Shown: positions 26,623 through 35,922, counted from the first letter of the stretch. The stretch: 64,000 nucleotides of DNA from Pectobacterium polaris (GCF_002307355.1 NZ_CP017481.1:4154001-4218000); one strand, 5' to 3'. Program-made: numbers and translations. Notes: generated from the letters alone by a model not told the origin.

Positions 26623-29600
26623 CCGATTTGTGAGTCCTCATCCAATATGGCTTCTGATGCAATGATTAAGGCACGCGTCGCCAGGCAGGTCATTTTCGGC
26701 TGTGCAATACCCTGGCGCAGCGTCTGCCCCGTCTCCTGCTGGTTAGCATGATGCAGCACGGCGCTGCTTAGATAATGCTCCAGTCGGCTCAAGCTGAGAG
26801 CCTGTTGTGTGGCGAACTGTTCCACCGCCAGTCGCTGGGCTATGCTATAGCTATCGTTACACCAGGTGCGCCACTCTTTAGCGCTGATGCAATGGGAAAT
26901 CTGCGCCCAGCGTTCCTCATTGAGATTTAGGTGGCGTCCGCCCTTATCCTTCGGTTTATAGTCTTCATTAAGTATCATCAACACCTCTGCGTTGGTGACC
27001 AGCTCGCCAGCCTGGTCCAGCCACAAGATAATGGTTTCAGGCGGCATCAGATGGTCGGCCAGCCGTTGCAGTGCTGGTGTATTGACTTCAGCTTCAATCA
27101 GAAAATCGTAGCGGAAAAAAATATTCTCATCGCCCATGCCGGGTGTGATGCGGATAACCGCGCTGGCAACACCGCGTTCTTCAAAATCCAGCATTTGTAG
27201 GATGGCATCATGGAAAGGTTCTCCCAAGCGAGCCGGGCGGATTTTACCCTGAGAGGTATCAGCCCGGTAGTAGCTAAGCGGCCAAGTCATGGGCGAACTT
27301 CCGCTAGATTGGTTGAGATCAAAGCCCAGCAGACAGTGTTTTTGTAGGCGCTGTGGGCTGACTAAGGTGCCCGTCCCTCGCTCACCAGGGTTGAAGCGAT
27401 AGCTGAATATCGCTGGATCTTTCTCATCTGGAATAAAATCGAATTTCAGTACCTTACCTATCAGATTACGAGCGCAGCGGCGAAATTCCTCTTCATACTC
27501 ATCGATATCTGCCAGTGCATCGGCATACTCTCTGGCTTCGATTATATCGCCATCAATTTGCAGCAGGACTTCCTGCATTTCGATTCGCTGCTTTTCCACC
27601 GTAAGGCGGCCATCTTCACCAGCCAGACGCGCGCTGAGTTGCATCATGCTCTCTTCACCCAGAGGGTAAAGATTGGAAATAAGCCGCTGTAATTCCTCAT
27701 CAATCAGGTATTGCAGGCTTGCAATCGACTCTTCGAAGACATCGAACACTTCATTGAGAATAGTCAGCCACTGATTTTGCAGCCCCTCTGCTTCACTCAC
27801 CAGCGCCATGCTGAGGATAGTAGTCGCACTCTCAGTCGCGCAGTAGCGATTCAAGCGGCCAAGACGCTGTTCCATACGGTTAGGCGACAGCAACAAGTCG
27901 TAATGCAGCGCTATCTTGCGCCCGCCGTGCAGATTGACACCTTCTTCAGCCCGGCGATCGCACACTAAGATCTGGCATTTGCTTCCCTTGCCAAAGCGCA
28001 CTTCTTTGTCGGGGTTATGGCGCTGGATTTTGCCAATAAATGGTATCATCAGGTCGGTAAATACCTGGTCGGCTACCCATGGCTGGTCACAGAACACCAC
28101 AATATAAGGGAGTTCTCTGACGTTACTATCCAGAAGTTTTTCCAATACTTCAATTAAGCGCTGGCGCTTGCTGTCACACTCCATTTTGCAGCGGTCTATC
28201 AACTCAAGCAGGATCTCCTTCTCGCCATCAAACAGCGGATGCTGCAACAGCGCGAGCTGTGAATCACTATAGAGAAAGCCCTGCGCGGCACCAGGTGACT
28301 CCTGCTGTAAGCGACAGTTTGCAAGCCGGGCCAGCAGTTCCGGCGTAGCGATAGCGGCTTCAAACAGTAACTGATAAATTGCCGCCAGCGTCGGGTCTTG
28401 TGGGTGCATCATTATTGCCGATTCGCGCCAGGCGATCATCATGTCGTTGCTGGCGTTCGCCGTGGTGTATTTTTTTAGTGATAGACCGGACAAACCAGGC
28501 ATCAGGACACTAATGGCGGGATTGCTGCGGCGGTTGCGTAGCAGCCGGTGGTGCAGGCGGTAACGGTTACCAATGTAGTGGCGGATTTTATTGATCAGCA
28601 GATCACGCGCCTCACTCCGCAGCGGTTGCATCATATCTAAATGGGGAAGCAACTGTGAAGCCATCCCGTTTAGTACTTCATCCTCAGGAAACAACCTGGT
28701 CAACGCTTCCAGGTTCTCTTCCAGCGTCATGTTGTCGTTATCACAGTTAAACGCGTAGAACAGTGAACCTATTTCTTCGCGCTGCTGGATACGCTGCTGA
28801 AATTTCTGTAAGCCAGTGTCAGTCAGTGGGTAATTTTTAGCATCCAGCAGATGCAGCATGGCCAGGAAGTTCTTTTCATTGCCAGTTACGGGCGTCGCTG
28901 ATAGCAACAGCAATTTTTCACTTTGCTGCGCCAAGTAGTTCACACTAGCGTAGCGCTGCTCGTGCTCTGCATCCCATGCCCAGGCACCGACCTGATGAGC
29001 TTCGTCAATCACCAGCATATCGGGGCGGAACGGCAGGAGGTCCTCTGTGCTGAAGGCGGCCATATCAATGATATGGATCGACTTATTAAGCAGTTCCTCC
29101 AGGTGAAAACGTGCAGAAAGTTCCTGCTGCCACTGGCGGTGCAGAACTCCGGGCGCCACAATCACCACGCAGTGGGTGAACTGATTTTCCGTGACGTGTT
29201 GACGCACGATCAGCCCAGCTTCGATGGTTTTTCCGAGGCCGACTTCATCAGCCAACAAATAACGTTGAATGGGATCAGATAACACCCGGCGTGCAACTGC
29301 TAACTGGTAAGGTTCAAGTTCAATACTGGACGACAGAGCAGAGGTAATCCCAGCGCATGCGTTTCGCTGTTTCAGCATCTGATGCTGATAAGCCAAGCGC
29401 GCGTCCTGCCAAAAGGGAGTATAAGTAATGCGCTCGGCCAGGAGGGCCGCAGCATCACTGATGGGGCGATCCCAGCGTACAAAGATGTCATTTATGATGA
29501 CATCTTCCTGCTGTTTATTAGGAAAATGCAGACGTACACCACCGGGGACAACTCCAATAACACGAGCAATCTGCCAGCGGGCAAGTTCGTAGTCATAGTG

Positions 29601-29795
29601 ATAAACCAGACTCTCCGTATAAAGTTCGGCTTTTTTAAGATATTTTACGTCGACAGTTTGCTCTATACCTTCATAATTTACGGGAGAGTCAAAATACTGA
29701 ATAAGCGCATCATCATGGTTAATGCGAATAAGTCTGCCAATTCCATAAGGCGAGTCAACGAGGTCGCCTGCTTCAAGGGGCATATATCCATCCAT
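26619..29795 (-). CDS. dpdE: DpdE, SNF2/SWI2-type helicase
   Basis: The 1058-residue protein starts with a small domain (MPLEAGDLVDSPYGIGRLI, as in RapA-like tudor/SH3 folds), then SNF2 motifs: LLADEVGLGKTIEAGLIVRQ near 180-199, VIDEAH near 262, LLSATPVTG, and a helicase-C part with EEGVNLHGGRKIALHYDLL and motif VI MEQRLGRLNR. The arrangement is close to RapA/HepA, which translocate on duplex DNA. The start may be ATG 29795 or ATG 29783; the latter has GGATGG upstream. It is the first gene of the eight-gene run, with a 430-bp gap upstream. The role in dpd restriction is from published work on the cluster. Confidence 0.88.
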   Translation of the reverse strand: MDGYMPLEAGDLVDSPYGIGRLIRINHDDALIQYFDSPVNYEGIEQTVDVKYLKKAELYTESLVYHYDYELARWQIARVIGVVPGGVRLHFPNKQQEDVIINDIFVRWDRPISDAAALLAERITYTPFWQDARLAYQHQMLKQRNACAGITSALSSSIELEPYQLAVARRVLSDPIQRYLLADEVGLGKTIEAGLIVRQHVTENQFTHCVVIVAPGVLHRQWQQELSARFHLEELLNKSIHIIDMAAFSTEDLLPFRPDMLVIDEAHQVGAWAWDAEHEQRYASVNYLAQQSEKLLLLSATPVTGNEKNFLAMLHLLDAKNYPLTDTGLQKFQQRIQQREEIGSLFYAFNCDNDNMTLEENLEALTRLFPEDEVLNGMASQLLPHLDMMQPLRSEARDLLINKIRHYIGNRYRLHHRLLRNRRSNPAISVLMPGLSGLSLKKYTTANASNDMMIAWRESAIMMHPQDPTLAAIYQLLFEAAIATPELLARLANCRLQQESPGAAQGFLYSDSQLALLQHPLFDGEKEILLELIDRCKMECDSKRQRLIEVLEKLLDSNVRELPYIVVFCDQPWVADQVFTDLMIPFIGKIQRHNPDKEVRFGKGSKCQILVCDRRAEEGVNLHGGRKIALHYDLLLSPNRMEQRLGRLNRYCATESATTILSMALVSEAEGLQNQWLTILNEVFDVFEESIASLQYLIDEELQRLISNLYPLGEESMMQLSARLAGEDGRLTVEKQRIEMQEVLLQIDGDIIEAREYADALADIDEYEEEFRRCARNLIGKVLKFDFIPDEKDPAIFSYRFNPGERGTGTLVSPQRLQKHCLLGFDLNQSSGSSPMTWPLSYYRADTSQGKIRPARLGEPFHDAILQMLDFEERGVASAVIRITPGMGDENIFFRYDFLIEAEVNTPALQRLADHLMPPETIILWLDQAGELVTNAEVLMILNEDYKPKDKGGRHLNLNEERWAQISHCISAKEWRTWCNDSYSIAQRLAVEQFATQQALSLSRLEHYLSSAVLHHANQQETGQTLRQGIAQPKMTCLATRALIIASEAILDEDSQIG

Positions 29796-30226
29796 ATTTT
29801 AGCTGTGCGTAATAGAGCTTTTAAAGCTTATTGATTATTAGCTTTCTTTTTAAATTTTTATACGTTTAATATCACTGAATGCAAGGGCAATGCCATACAC
29901 TGCTACCCATCCAGATGATTGTCAAGAAGGTCGCTCACGATTGCTAGTCTACTGAGACCAGAGGCATGCCAGTACGATTTATCACTCATCCACTGACTTT
30001 CAACACTCAGGTCCCGACAACGGCAAAAGTGCGAGACTCATGATTTGTAAGTTTTTTGAGCTTAAAGAGGTATCGTAAACCAGTTTAACGTTTGGTGATA
30101 GGATTGAAAACATGAAAGTTACCTTATTTTTGTACAGAATTTAAACTCCCATACCATATCCGGTAACTCTCATGTTGATATATCGACACTCGATACGCCT
30201 AATACCGATTAGGTTTTCACCCTTTT
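29796..30226. other. Gap between dpdB and dpdE; probable promoter region
   Basis: A 431-bp AT-rich stretch without a coding frame on either strand. A hairpin CCTAAT...ATTAGG lies about 30 bp after the dpdB stop (30199-30214) and may end transcription of dpdC-dpdA-dpdB. The rest should hold the promoter of the dpdE-to-dpdD run. I see no clear -35/-10 pair that I would defend, nor a repeat structure. Confidence 0.5.
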
Positions 30227-31354
30227 TTAAATTTCTGCATTAACAGCCTTAATATAATTCGTCACCAAGTAATCTGTGACCGACGATATATCCTTGGAAA
30301 GGTTCTGCATTTCATTCCATTTGCGAATAATAGGCTGACCGTCGATATCTTTACCCAAATTCCAGTTACCGCTGCTCCATGCACAGTACTGTTTAATTCG
30401 GTTCAATTCTACAACGAAACGAGTGATTGTGGGTATGTCCGTCCAGTCAGATTCACCACGATACTCCTGATGTACCTGATCGATCTCATCCATCAAACTG
30501 CCAAGAGAAAGTATCCCTACACCATGCAACAATCGAGAATTACGAGGCTTCTTATCCCAGTCGTCAGTAAAAACGATTTCAACAGCTGACCAGAAATTAT
30601 TGAGCAATCTGACCATCTTACCTTCATCCCCCAATCCTGTAGCAGGATCACGGAAGCGATACAACGCGCCTTCCCGAAGGCTCGCATCGATCATTTTGAT
30701 CATCGAATTATCGGCAATAACCCCATCCGGATTGGTCGCAGTTTTAATACGGCCGGCCAGCGGACCTTCACCAAAATTAAGGCGTTGGGTCAGCAGCGAA
30801 GGGAATTTACGTAACTGCAGATCAGAAGGCAGGCGTCCGTGTGTATGTGGTGCTAATTCGTACAGCAGCGTTTTGGGCAGCGGCTTGGTAGAATTGACCA
30901 GCATGAATTGCTCACGCTGTTCTTCAGCATCATTGGCAATAAATGCTGAGACCGGCATCATAAAAGAATCAATCTCCGCATCTCGCAGAGCAGCTGTGCG
31001 TTGTTGTCCGTCCACAATAAAGCCAGGCTTCTCAAAATCCTTATCTTCGGAGAATGGGATCACGAGATACCCCATATCGCTGTTCTCTGATAGCGGCTCA
31101 AAACTCACACGCCTATCAAAAGCGATAATCACCGGATTAGGGATCATTGGGTTAGCACTCTCAATATAGCGCTGAATTTCGCGAATATGGTTACGTACTT
31201 CTGGACGTTGATAGCCAATCAGACTCTCCTCGCCGCGGCGAATACGAGATATCGCGGCGATTTTACTAATCTGCTTACCTTCTATCGCGAGGCTATAAAG
31301 CTGCCTCTCTTCCCCTTGTCTGATTCGCAAGGCAGGAACACGATATTCACTCAT
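30227..31354 (-). CDS. dpdB: DpdB, DGQHR-domain (ParB/DndB-like) protein
   Basis: The 375-residue protein has the DGQ(H)R signature as DGQQRTAA (residues 115-122) within GFIVDGQQRTAALRDAE, typical of the DndB/ParB-like fold that can hydrolyse nucleotide. The C-terminal 100 residues are Trp-rich and helical. The ATG overlaps the dpdA stop by 4 bp (ATGA), so the two are likely translated together. In Salmonella dpd islands DpdB works with DpdA to place preQ0 into DNA, probably supplying ATP-driven activity. It ends 431 bp before dpdE. Confidence 0.93.
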   Translation of the reverse strand: MSEYRVPALRIRQGEERQLYSLAIEGKQISKIAAISRIRRGEESLIGYQRPEVRNHIREIQRYIESANPMIPNPVIIAFDRRVSFEPLSENSDMGYLVIPFSEDKDFEKPGFIVDGQQRTAALRDAEIDSFMMPVSAFIANDAEEQREQFMLVNSTKPLPKTLLYELAPHTHGRLPSDLQLRKFPSLLTQRLNFGEGPLAGRIKTATNPDGVIADNSMIKMIDASLREGALYRFRDPATGLGDEGKMVRLLNNFWSAVEIVFTDDWDKKPRNSRLLHGVGILSLGSLMDEIDQVHQEYRGESDWTDIPTITRFVVELNRIKQYCAWSSGNWNLGKDIDGQPIIRKWNEMQNLSKDISSVTDYLVTNYIKAVNAEI

Positions 31355-32601
31355 GACAATTCCTCTGAGCGTTGTGACAAAGTTCGCTGTAAGCGACTGT
31401 ACAGCACCTGAATATTGTGGAAACCACGACGACGATTGCGTTCTGCGCCGCGGAAAATGATGACATTGATGCCGATGGCCTTGCAGATATTACACTGACA
31501 CTTCTTCCATGGCCGCTCGGCCAATGTGCGTTCGTAGTCTAAACGTATTTTATCAGCTTCTTTCTCACCCGCATGAAGACGTTCATAGGCCAATACGGCC
31601 TCCAATGTTTGCGCAAGTGGCATGGAGCCTTTATCGTATTCAAACAGTGCATGCAGTGCATCTTTTTCCAAATGCCGCGCTATGTCTTGGTCAATCACGC
31701 CAGACTTAATTTTCCGGCTCAAACTTGGATTCGCATCAAACTGGGGAACACGCACAGCGGTATAGGCCGTCCCATCTGTCGTATGGTAGTTGTTCTTCCG
31801 ATCCTTGAAAGCCTGTTGCAGCGGAGTAGTAGAATCGATACTTGTCACGCCCAATTGGATAAAGTCGACAAAGCTCTCTGGGCGGGCAATTCCCAGCAAG
31901 TGTACGCGAGTGTCATTCTTTAGTAAGGGTTTAATTTCTTCCAATGTTTCGAGGATCTGTACCGTTTTCAGTGGCACCATCCCCCCCATAGTGATATTTT
32001 TGTAACCCATTGCCAGTAGTGATTCTACCGACTGGCGGTAAGATGTTTTGCTCCATCCATGTGCAACACCAAATGCAGTGAAACAACTCTTTTGCGACTT
32101 GCTTAGAAACTCCTGAGCGAGAGTAAGCGTGATATCTTGGCGGCGGCGACATTCTGCCAACACTTCGCCACTAAATACCTCCCCAGGCTTCTCATAACCA
32201 AATACAATATGGTCTAGGGAAACGCCATAGTTAAAACGGGAAGTTTCGTAAAACTCGATAACTTCTTCTACTCTATATGGCGGCGCATCCTGATTGACGT
32301 AGGTGAATGCACCGCAATCGCCCATAGTTTCCATATCGTCTGGCAGTCGGAAAAAATGCTTCATACCATTACGGAAGTAACGTAAGCGTTGAGCGCGGGT
32401 ATACTTACTCTCCCCGCCACCAAGGCCGTCAACTACCGCTTTAGAAACTAGCATGCCATCATAAGGACGAAAGAATACCTCATGTGGATAATGATCGTCA
32501 CGCTGGCGAACGCGGTGTTCGTTTCGCGTTTCGCGGAAGAAGTCGAAACTAGGATCGATAAAATCCTGACTATCCGGGAAAAAATATTTTAGCTTCGACA
32601 A
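31351..32601 (-). CDS. dpdA: DpdA, DNA-guanine transglycosylase (TGT-like)
   Basis: This 416-residue protein is a TGT relative that exchanges guanine in DNA for preQ0. It keeps the TGT zinc site near the C-terminus as CQCNIC with a His about 20 residues on, an active-site Asp candidate in SLDHIVFGYE, and the GVTSIDSTTPLQ segment equivalent to GVDMFDCVMPT of bacterial TGT. I chose TTG 32601 because AGGAG lies 6 bases upstream; another TTG at 32616 lies upstream but lacks a site. dpdB follows with a 4-bp overlap. Its place in a gene set with dpdB to dpdK separates it from the tRNA enzyme. Confidence 0.93.
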   Translation of the reverse strand: MSKLKYFFPDSQDFIDPSFDFFRETRNEHRVRQRDDHYPHEVFFRPYDGMLVSKAVVDGLGGGESKYTRAQRLRYFRNGMKHFFRLPDDMETMGDCGAFTYVNQDAPPYRVEEVIEFYETSRFNYGVSLDHIVFGYEKPGEVFSGEVLAECRRRQDITLTLAQEFLSKSQKSCFTAFGVAHGWSKTSYRQSVESLLAMGYKNITMGGMVPLKTVQILETLEEIKPLLKNDTRVHLLGIARPESFVDFIQLGVTSIDSTTPLQQAFKDRKNNYHTTDGTAYTAVRVPQFDANPSLSRKIKSGVIDQDIARHLEKDALHALFEYDKGSMPLAQTLEAVLAYERLHAGEKEADKIRLDYERTLAERPWKKCQCNICKAIGINVIIFRGAERNRRRGFHNIQVLYSRLQRTLSQRSEELS

Positions 32602-32663
32602 CGTACTCTCCTGCAACGCCTTAAAAAACGGAGGATTCTATCATGAAAACCCAGCAAGTAGCA

Positions 32664-33620
32664 TTAAGGTTTGCCATTAGACAGTGCCTTGAAAGCAGTG
32701 CGGAACCGTTTTTCCTCGAATGAATTGCCAGAATCACGAAACACACGCAGGGCATGTGTTGCACTGATACTAGGTTCTTGTTGCATAATCTCTAAAATAA
32801 AATAATTAACTTCTTCAGGACTACGTCGAATCCCTTTTTTTGCTTCACGTTCTGGTAATTCTTTTAACTTATCTGACAATTGTAGAGACAACTCATTTAA
32901 ATCATTTAATTTTTTATCAGTGAATTCACCAACAATATATTTTGCCATACTAATATTAAGCATAAGCATATTACACCTCAACCAATGAGCCATATTTTTA
33001 TTAGTTTTAAACAAATATCTCGCCAACCTATCATTAATTTTTTTCGAAGTTATAATCAACAACTGCTTTTTTGGACTAACCAGATATTCAAGACCATTAA
33101 TAATATCTAACTCGATTGCATTAATATAATCGGGGGAACCACAAAAAATGTAATAGTCCTTCTTGTTTTCTTTCATTAATTCTGCAATAGATGTAGGGTG
33201 GCGAGGTTTTAAAAAAGATCTCTCGGATATTTCTTTCCACCATGTTCTATGGAAAGTTTTGCCTACATACTCGTGAGAGTACAAAGGTATAGATTCATCA
33301 TATCCAACTGCAAACGTTGCTTTGTAAGGTACGATTTTATCTTTATAGTGCAGAAGTCCTAAACCGGCCGAAAGAATCCATAAATCAACAGGATATTTTT
33401 TTAAAATTGCTTTCGCCGTCGCCCAGTGACCACCTTTATAAAGGTCTACAGCGCATACAGTTGCAGATGTTGACATAGCCTCATTTAGAGCATTACACCA
33501 AGAACTCACCAGTACATTTGAAGGTATTCGTACTGAGGAATACTGAGCTAAACTCAATATATTATTGCCATCACTATTTTTGCCATTTGTGCAGGTTGTT
33601 ATTAAGTGTATGTTTCTCAC
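32664..33620 (-). CDS. dpdC: Candidate DpdC (YaaA/DUF6884-like)
   Basis: A 318-residue protein from a GTG at 33620 with an AGGAGA site 7 bases upstream. The N-terminal half has a conserved look: CTNGKNSDG, then VDLWILSAGLGLLHYKDKIVPYKATF, which resembles the SAKYGLL...PYE pattern of YaaA/DUF6884 proteins. The C-terminal 120 residues are helical and Lys-rich. It is clearly more AT-rich than dpdA. It lies 63 bp upstream of dpdA in the same direction. In known dpd islands a third modification gene, dpdC, converts preQ0 in DNA to the 7-amido form; this gene is the only candidate here, but the match is positional. Confidence 0.62.
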   Translation of the reverse strand: MRNIHLITTCTNGKNSDGNNILSLAQYSSVRIPSNVLVSSWCNALNEAMSTSATVCAVDLYKGGHWATAKAILKKYPVDLWILSAGLGLLHYKDKIVPYKATFAVGYDESIPLYSHEYVGKTFHRTWWKEISERSFLKPRHPTSIAELMKENKKDYYIFCGSPDYINAIELDIINGLEYLVSPKKQLLIITSKKINDRLARYLFKTNKNMAHWLRCNMLMLNISMAKYIVGEFTDKKLNDLNELSLQLSDKLKELPEREAKKGIRRSPEEVNYFILEIMQQEPSISATHALRVFRDSGNSFEEKRFRTAFKALSNGKP

Positions 33621-33693
33621 AATCGTTCTCCTGAAACTGTGTAGCCAAAGCTACCTCAGAAAAAGAGATGTTGCAAGAAACGAATTGATGCCC

Positions 33694-33709
33694 CGAGAAA
33701 ATTTTCTCG
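33694..33709. promoter_or_regulatory. Perfect 16-bp palindrome upstream of dpdC
   Basis: CGAGAAAATTTTCTCG, extended by CCC/GGG-like flanks, lies between the 77-residue gene and the candidate dpdC. It could be an operator for a dimeric regulator, or a weak terminator for the small gene. The sequence alone does not decide. Confidence 0.5.
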
Positions 33710-33719
33710 AGGGCAAATC

Positions 33720-33953
33720 TCAATGAGATATATACTCGAAGAACTCATCTTGTGAATTCGAGCATTTATGACATCTTCTCAAGATTCCTTTCTTCTCCAG
33801 AGAAAGGCAAAAATTTCGACATAATTCAAGAAAACCTTCCGGAATATCATTTTTATGATTAGAAATCAAAGCTCTAGCAAGAGTGTCGTGACTAAAACCT
33901 CCAGTCGAATGCGATACAATCCTCATAGCAAGTTGGGTATCGAAAGTTTTCAT
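33720..33953 (-). CDS. Small hypothetical protein upstream of the dpd genes
   Basis: From the ATG at 33953, with GAGGTG upstream, the product has 77 residues. It looks helical (TQLAMRIVSHSTGGFSHDTLARAL) and ends with two Cys in GILRRCHKC followed by a short acidic tail. The IPEGFLELCRNFCLSLEKKGILRR part has the look of a small winged helix. It is the first gene inside the island after the integrase, reads towards dpdC, and a palindrome lies between the two. A regulatory role for the dpd genes is a fair guess but unproven. Confidence 0.6.
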   Translation of the reverse strand: MKTFDTQLAMRIVSHSTGGFSHDTLARALISNHKNDIPEGFLELCRNFCLSLEKKGILRRCHKCSNSQDEFFEYISH

Positions 33954-34058
33954 CGTGCACCTCAGAGTAGTCGGCATGATACATTTATAAAAAAGTATTG
34001 ATTGCTATTCAAGAATGCATTTCATCGTTAGCCCATTGGCATATCCAAATCTATAAAG

Positions 34059-35284
34059 CTACTTAGAGAAGTCATAAGGGCTTACTTCCCTCTCCCGGTT
34101 CGCATCAAGAAAATCAGCCCACCACTGCAACATCAACCGACGCTCATCCAGATGCTCCGCCTTATGGATATACGCAGCTCGGACGCCGTTACGTTCCTGA
34201 TGACTCATCTGTCGCTCTACCGCATCCCTAGACCACAACCCTGACTCAATTAACGAACTACAGGCCATGGTGCGAAAGCCGTGACCGCACACTTCCGTTT
34301 TAGTGTTGTAGCCCATAGTTTGCAGCGCTTTGTTTACCGTTCCCTCACTGATAGGTTTTCGTGATGAGTGATCGCCAATGAAAACCAGCTCACAATGCCC
34401 ACTCACCTCTCTGATCTTTTTAAGGATCTCCAGCGCCTGACGGCTTAATGGAACAAGATGTGGTGTGTGCATTTTTGAACCGCGTTCGGAGAATTTCACT
34501 CCAGGGATCGGTTCACGTTCAGGAGGAATCGTCCACAACGCTCGTTCAAAGTCGATTTCCGGCCAGCGAGCAAAACGGAGCTCGCTGGAACGAATGAAAA
34601 TCAGTAGGGAGAGGTTAATAACCCACTTGGTAAATTCACGACCTTTGTAACCGTCAATGCGGCCAAGAAGTTCAGGCAAACGTTCAAGTTCTAATGCCGG
34701 GCGATGTTCAACTTTGCCTGGCATAATTGCCCTGCCATATCCTGCGCCGGATTGTAGTCAATCAGTCCATTTTGTACGGCATAGGTCATGATGGCGGTCA
34801 CGCGTTGTTTTAAGCGCTTAGCCACTTCTAAACGTCCAGAGCGTTCAACGCATTTAATCGGTGTCAGCAAGTCGCTTGTTTTCAGACTTGCGATATGTGT
34901 GCTGCCGATGGCGGGGAAAATATTGTCGCTGAGACTTTTCAGGATACGTTCAGCATGGGATTCCGACCACTTCTTATTATCAGTATGCCAAGCGCGAGCC
35001 ACAGCCTCGAAGGTTTGCTCATCATCTTGCTGCTGAGTTTTGACTGCTTTTTTATGCTCGTTAGGATCAACGCCAGCAGCAATAAGTTTTCGCGCTTCAG
35101 AAAGGGAAACCTCAGGGTAGACACCTAGCGCCAGCGTCTTTTCTTTGCCATCCGAACGATAGCGTAAGCGCCAATATTTAGACCCGTTGGTATGAGCCAG
35201 AAGAAACATACCGTTTCCATCGGTAAGTTTATAAGGCTTCTCTTCCGGTTTTGCTGAACGTACCTTGATGTCCGTGAGTGCCAT
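34059..35284 (-). pseudogene. int: P4-type tyrosine integrase, frameshifted
   Basis: The first part (ATG 35284, AAGGAAAA site) has the P4-integrase N-terminal arm domain (LTDIKVRSAKPEEKPYKLTD) and core-binding domain to DYNPAQDMAG. The frame then runs off. The catalytic part continues in another frame from about 34724 to 34059, with Arg in SSELRFARW, the GHGFRTMA box and Tyr in AAYIHKAEHLDERRLML. Restoring one G in a run near 34730 would join both halves into a full protein of about 408 residues. The gene sits 200 bp from the 3' end of tRNA-Leu, its expected target. If the shift is real, the island cannot move by its own integrase. Confidence 0.92.
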
Positions 35285-35447
35285 AATGCTTTTCCTTCAA
35301 TAAATGCGTTATTGAGGGTACAAGGATTTACCATACTGAAGTATACCCGCAATTGTACCCGCACAAGCAAGTTGATGTCAGTTGAATTGTGTTGACGTAG
35401 GAAGAGTATGGAATGAAGGGGAAGCCAGTAACACCGTGGATTTTAGG

Positions 35448-35477
35448 CAAAAAAATAGACGTCGGTTGACGTCTATT
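35448..35477 (-). terminator. Terminator of the glyW-cysT-leuZ tRNA operon
   Basis: On the minus strand a perfect 10-bp stem, AATAGACGTC and GACGTCTATT with a 4-base loop, is followed by a run of T. It begins about 11 bp past the tRNA-Leu 3' end and would end tRNA operon transcription before the integrase. Confidence 0.85.
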
Positions 35478-35487
35478 GATTTATCAA

Positions 35488-35574
35488 TGGTGCCCGGGGC
35501 GGGACTTGAACCCGCACAGCGCGAACGCCGAGGGATTTTAAATCCCTTGTGTCTACCGATTTCACCACCCGGGC
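35488..35574 (-). tRNA. leuZ: tRNA-Leu (anticodon UAA)
   Basis: An 87-nt gene with encoded CCA, acceptor stem GCCCGGG/CCCGGGC, a long variable arm (class II) and anticodon loop TTTAAAA giving UAA. It matches leuZ of enterobacteria in sequence and order. The genomic island lies on its 3' side, so its 3' end is the likely attachment site. Confidence 0.97.
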
Positions 35575-35582
35575 ATAAATAT

Positions 35583-35656
35583 TGGAGGCGCGTTCCGGAG
35601 TCGAACCGGACTAGACGGATTTGCAATCCGCTACATAACCGCTTTGTTAACGCGCC
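35583..35656 (-). tRNA. cysT: tRNA-Cys (anticodon GCA)
   Basis: A 74-nt gene with acceptor stem GGCGCGT, encoded CCA and anticodon GCA in GATTGCAAATC. It is the middle gene of the glyW-cysT-leuZ run, 8 bp from leuZ. Confidence 0.97.
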
Positions 35657-35707
35657 AAAATATTCAGGTCTTAGTGACCAACATCCGCAATTGCCGATGT
35701 TTTAAAT

Positions 35708-35783
<76 letters not shown>

Positions 35784-35922
35784 AACACAGAACTCACTGA
35801 TTATCTTAACTTCTTACAAACCAGCGTTGCTGTTGATGCGGTGCATTCTACTGACATGACGCAGTGAGTCAATAAAATTATCAAGCAGCCGTGTTCGTTT
35901 GCTGGTTTTTGCGGCGCTTCGA

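Noticed and set aside
32602..32616. TTG at 32616 as the dpdA start
   Set aside because: It would place the AGGAG sequence inside the coding region; the TTG at 32601 has this site at proper spacing.
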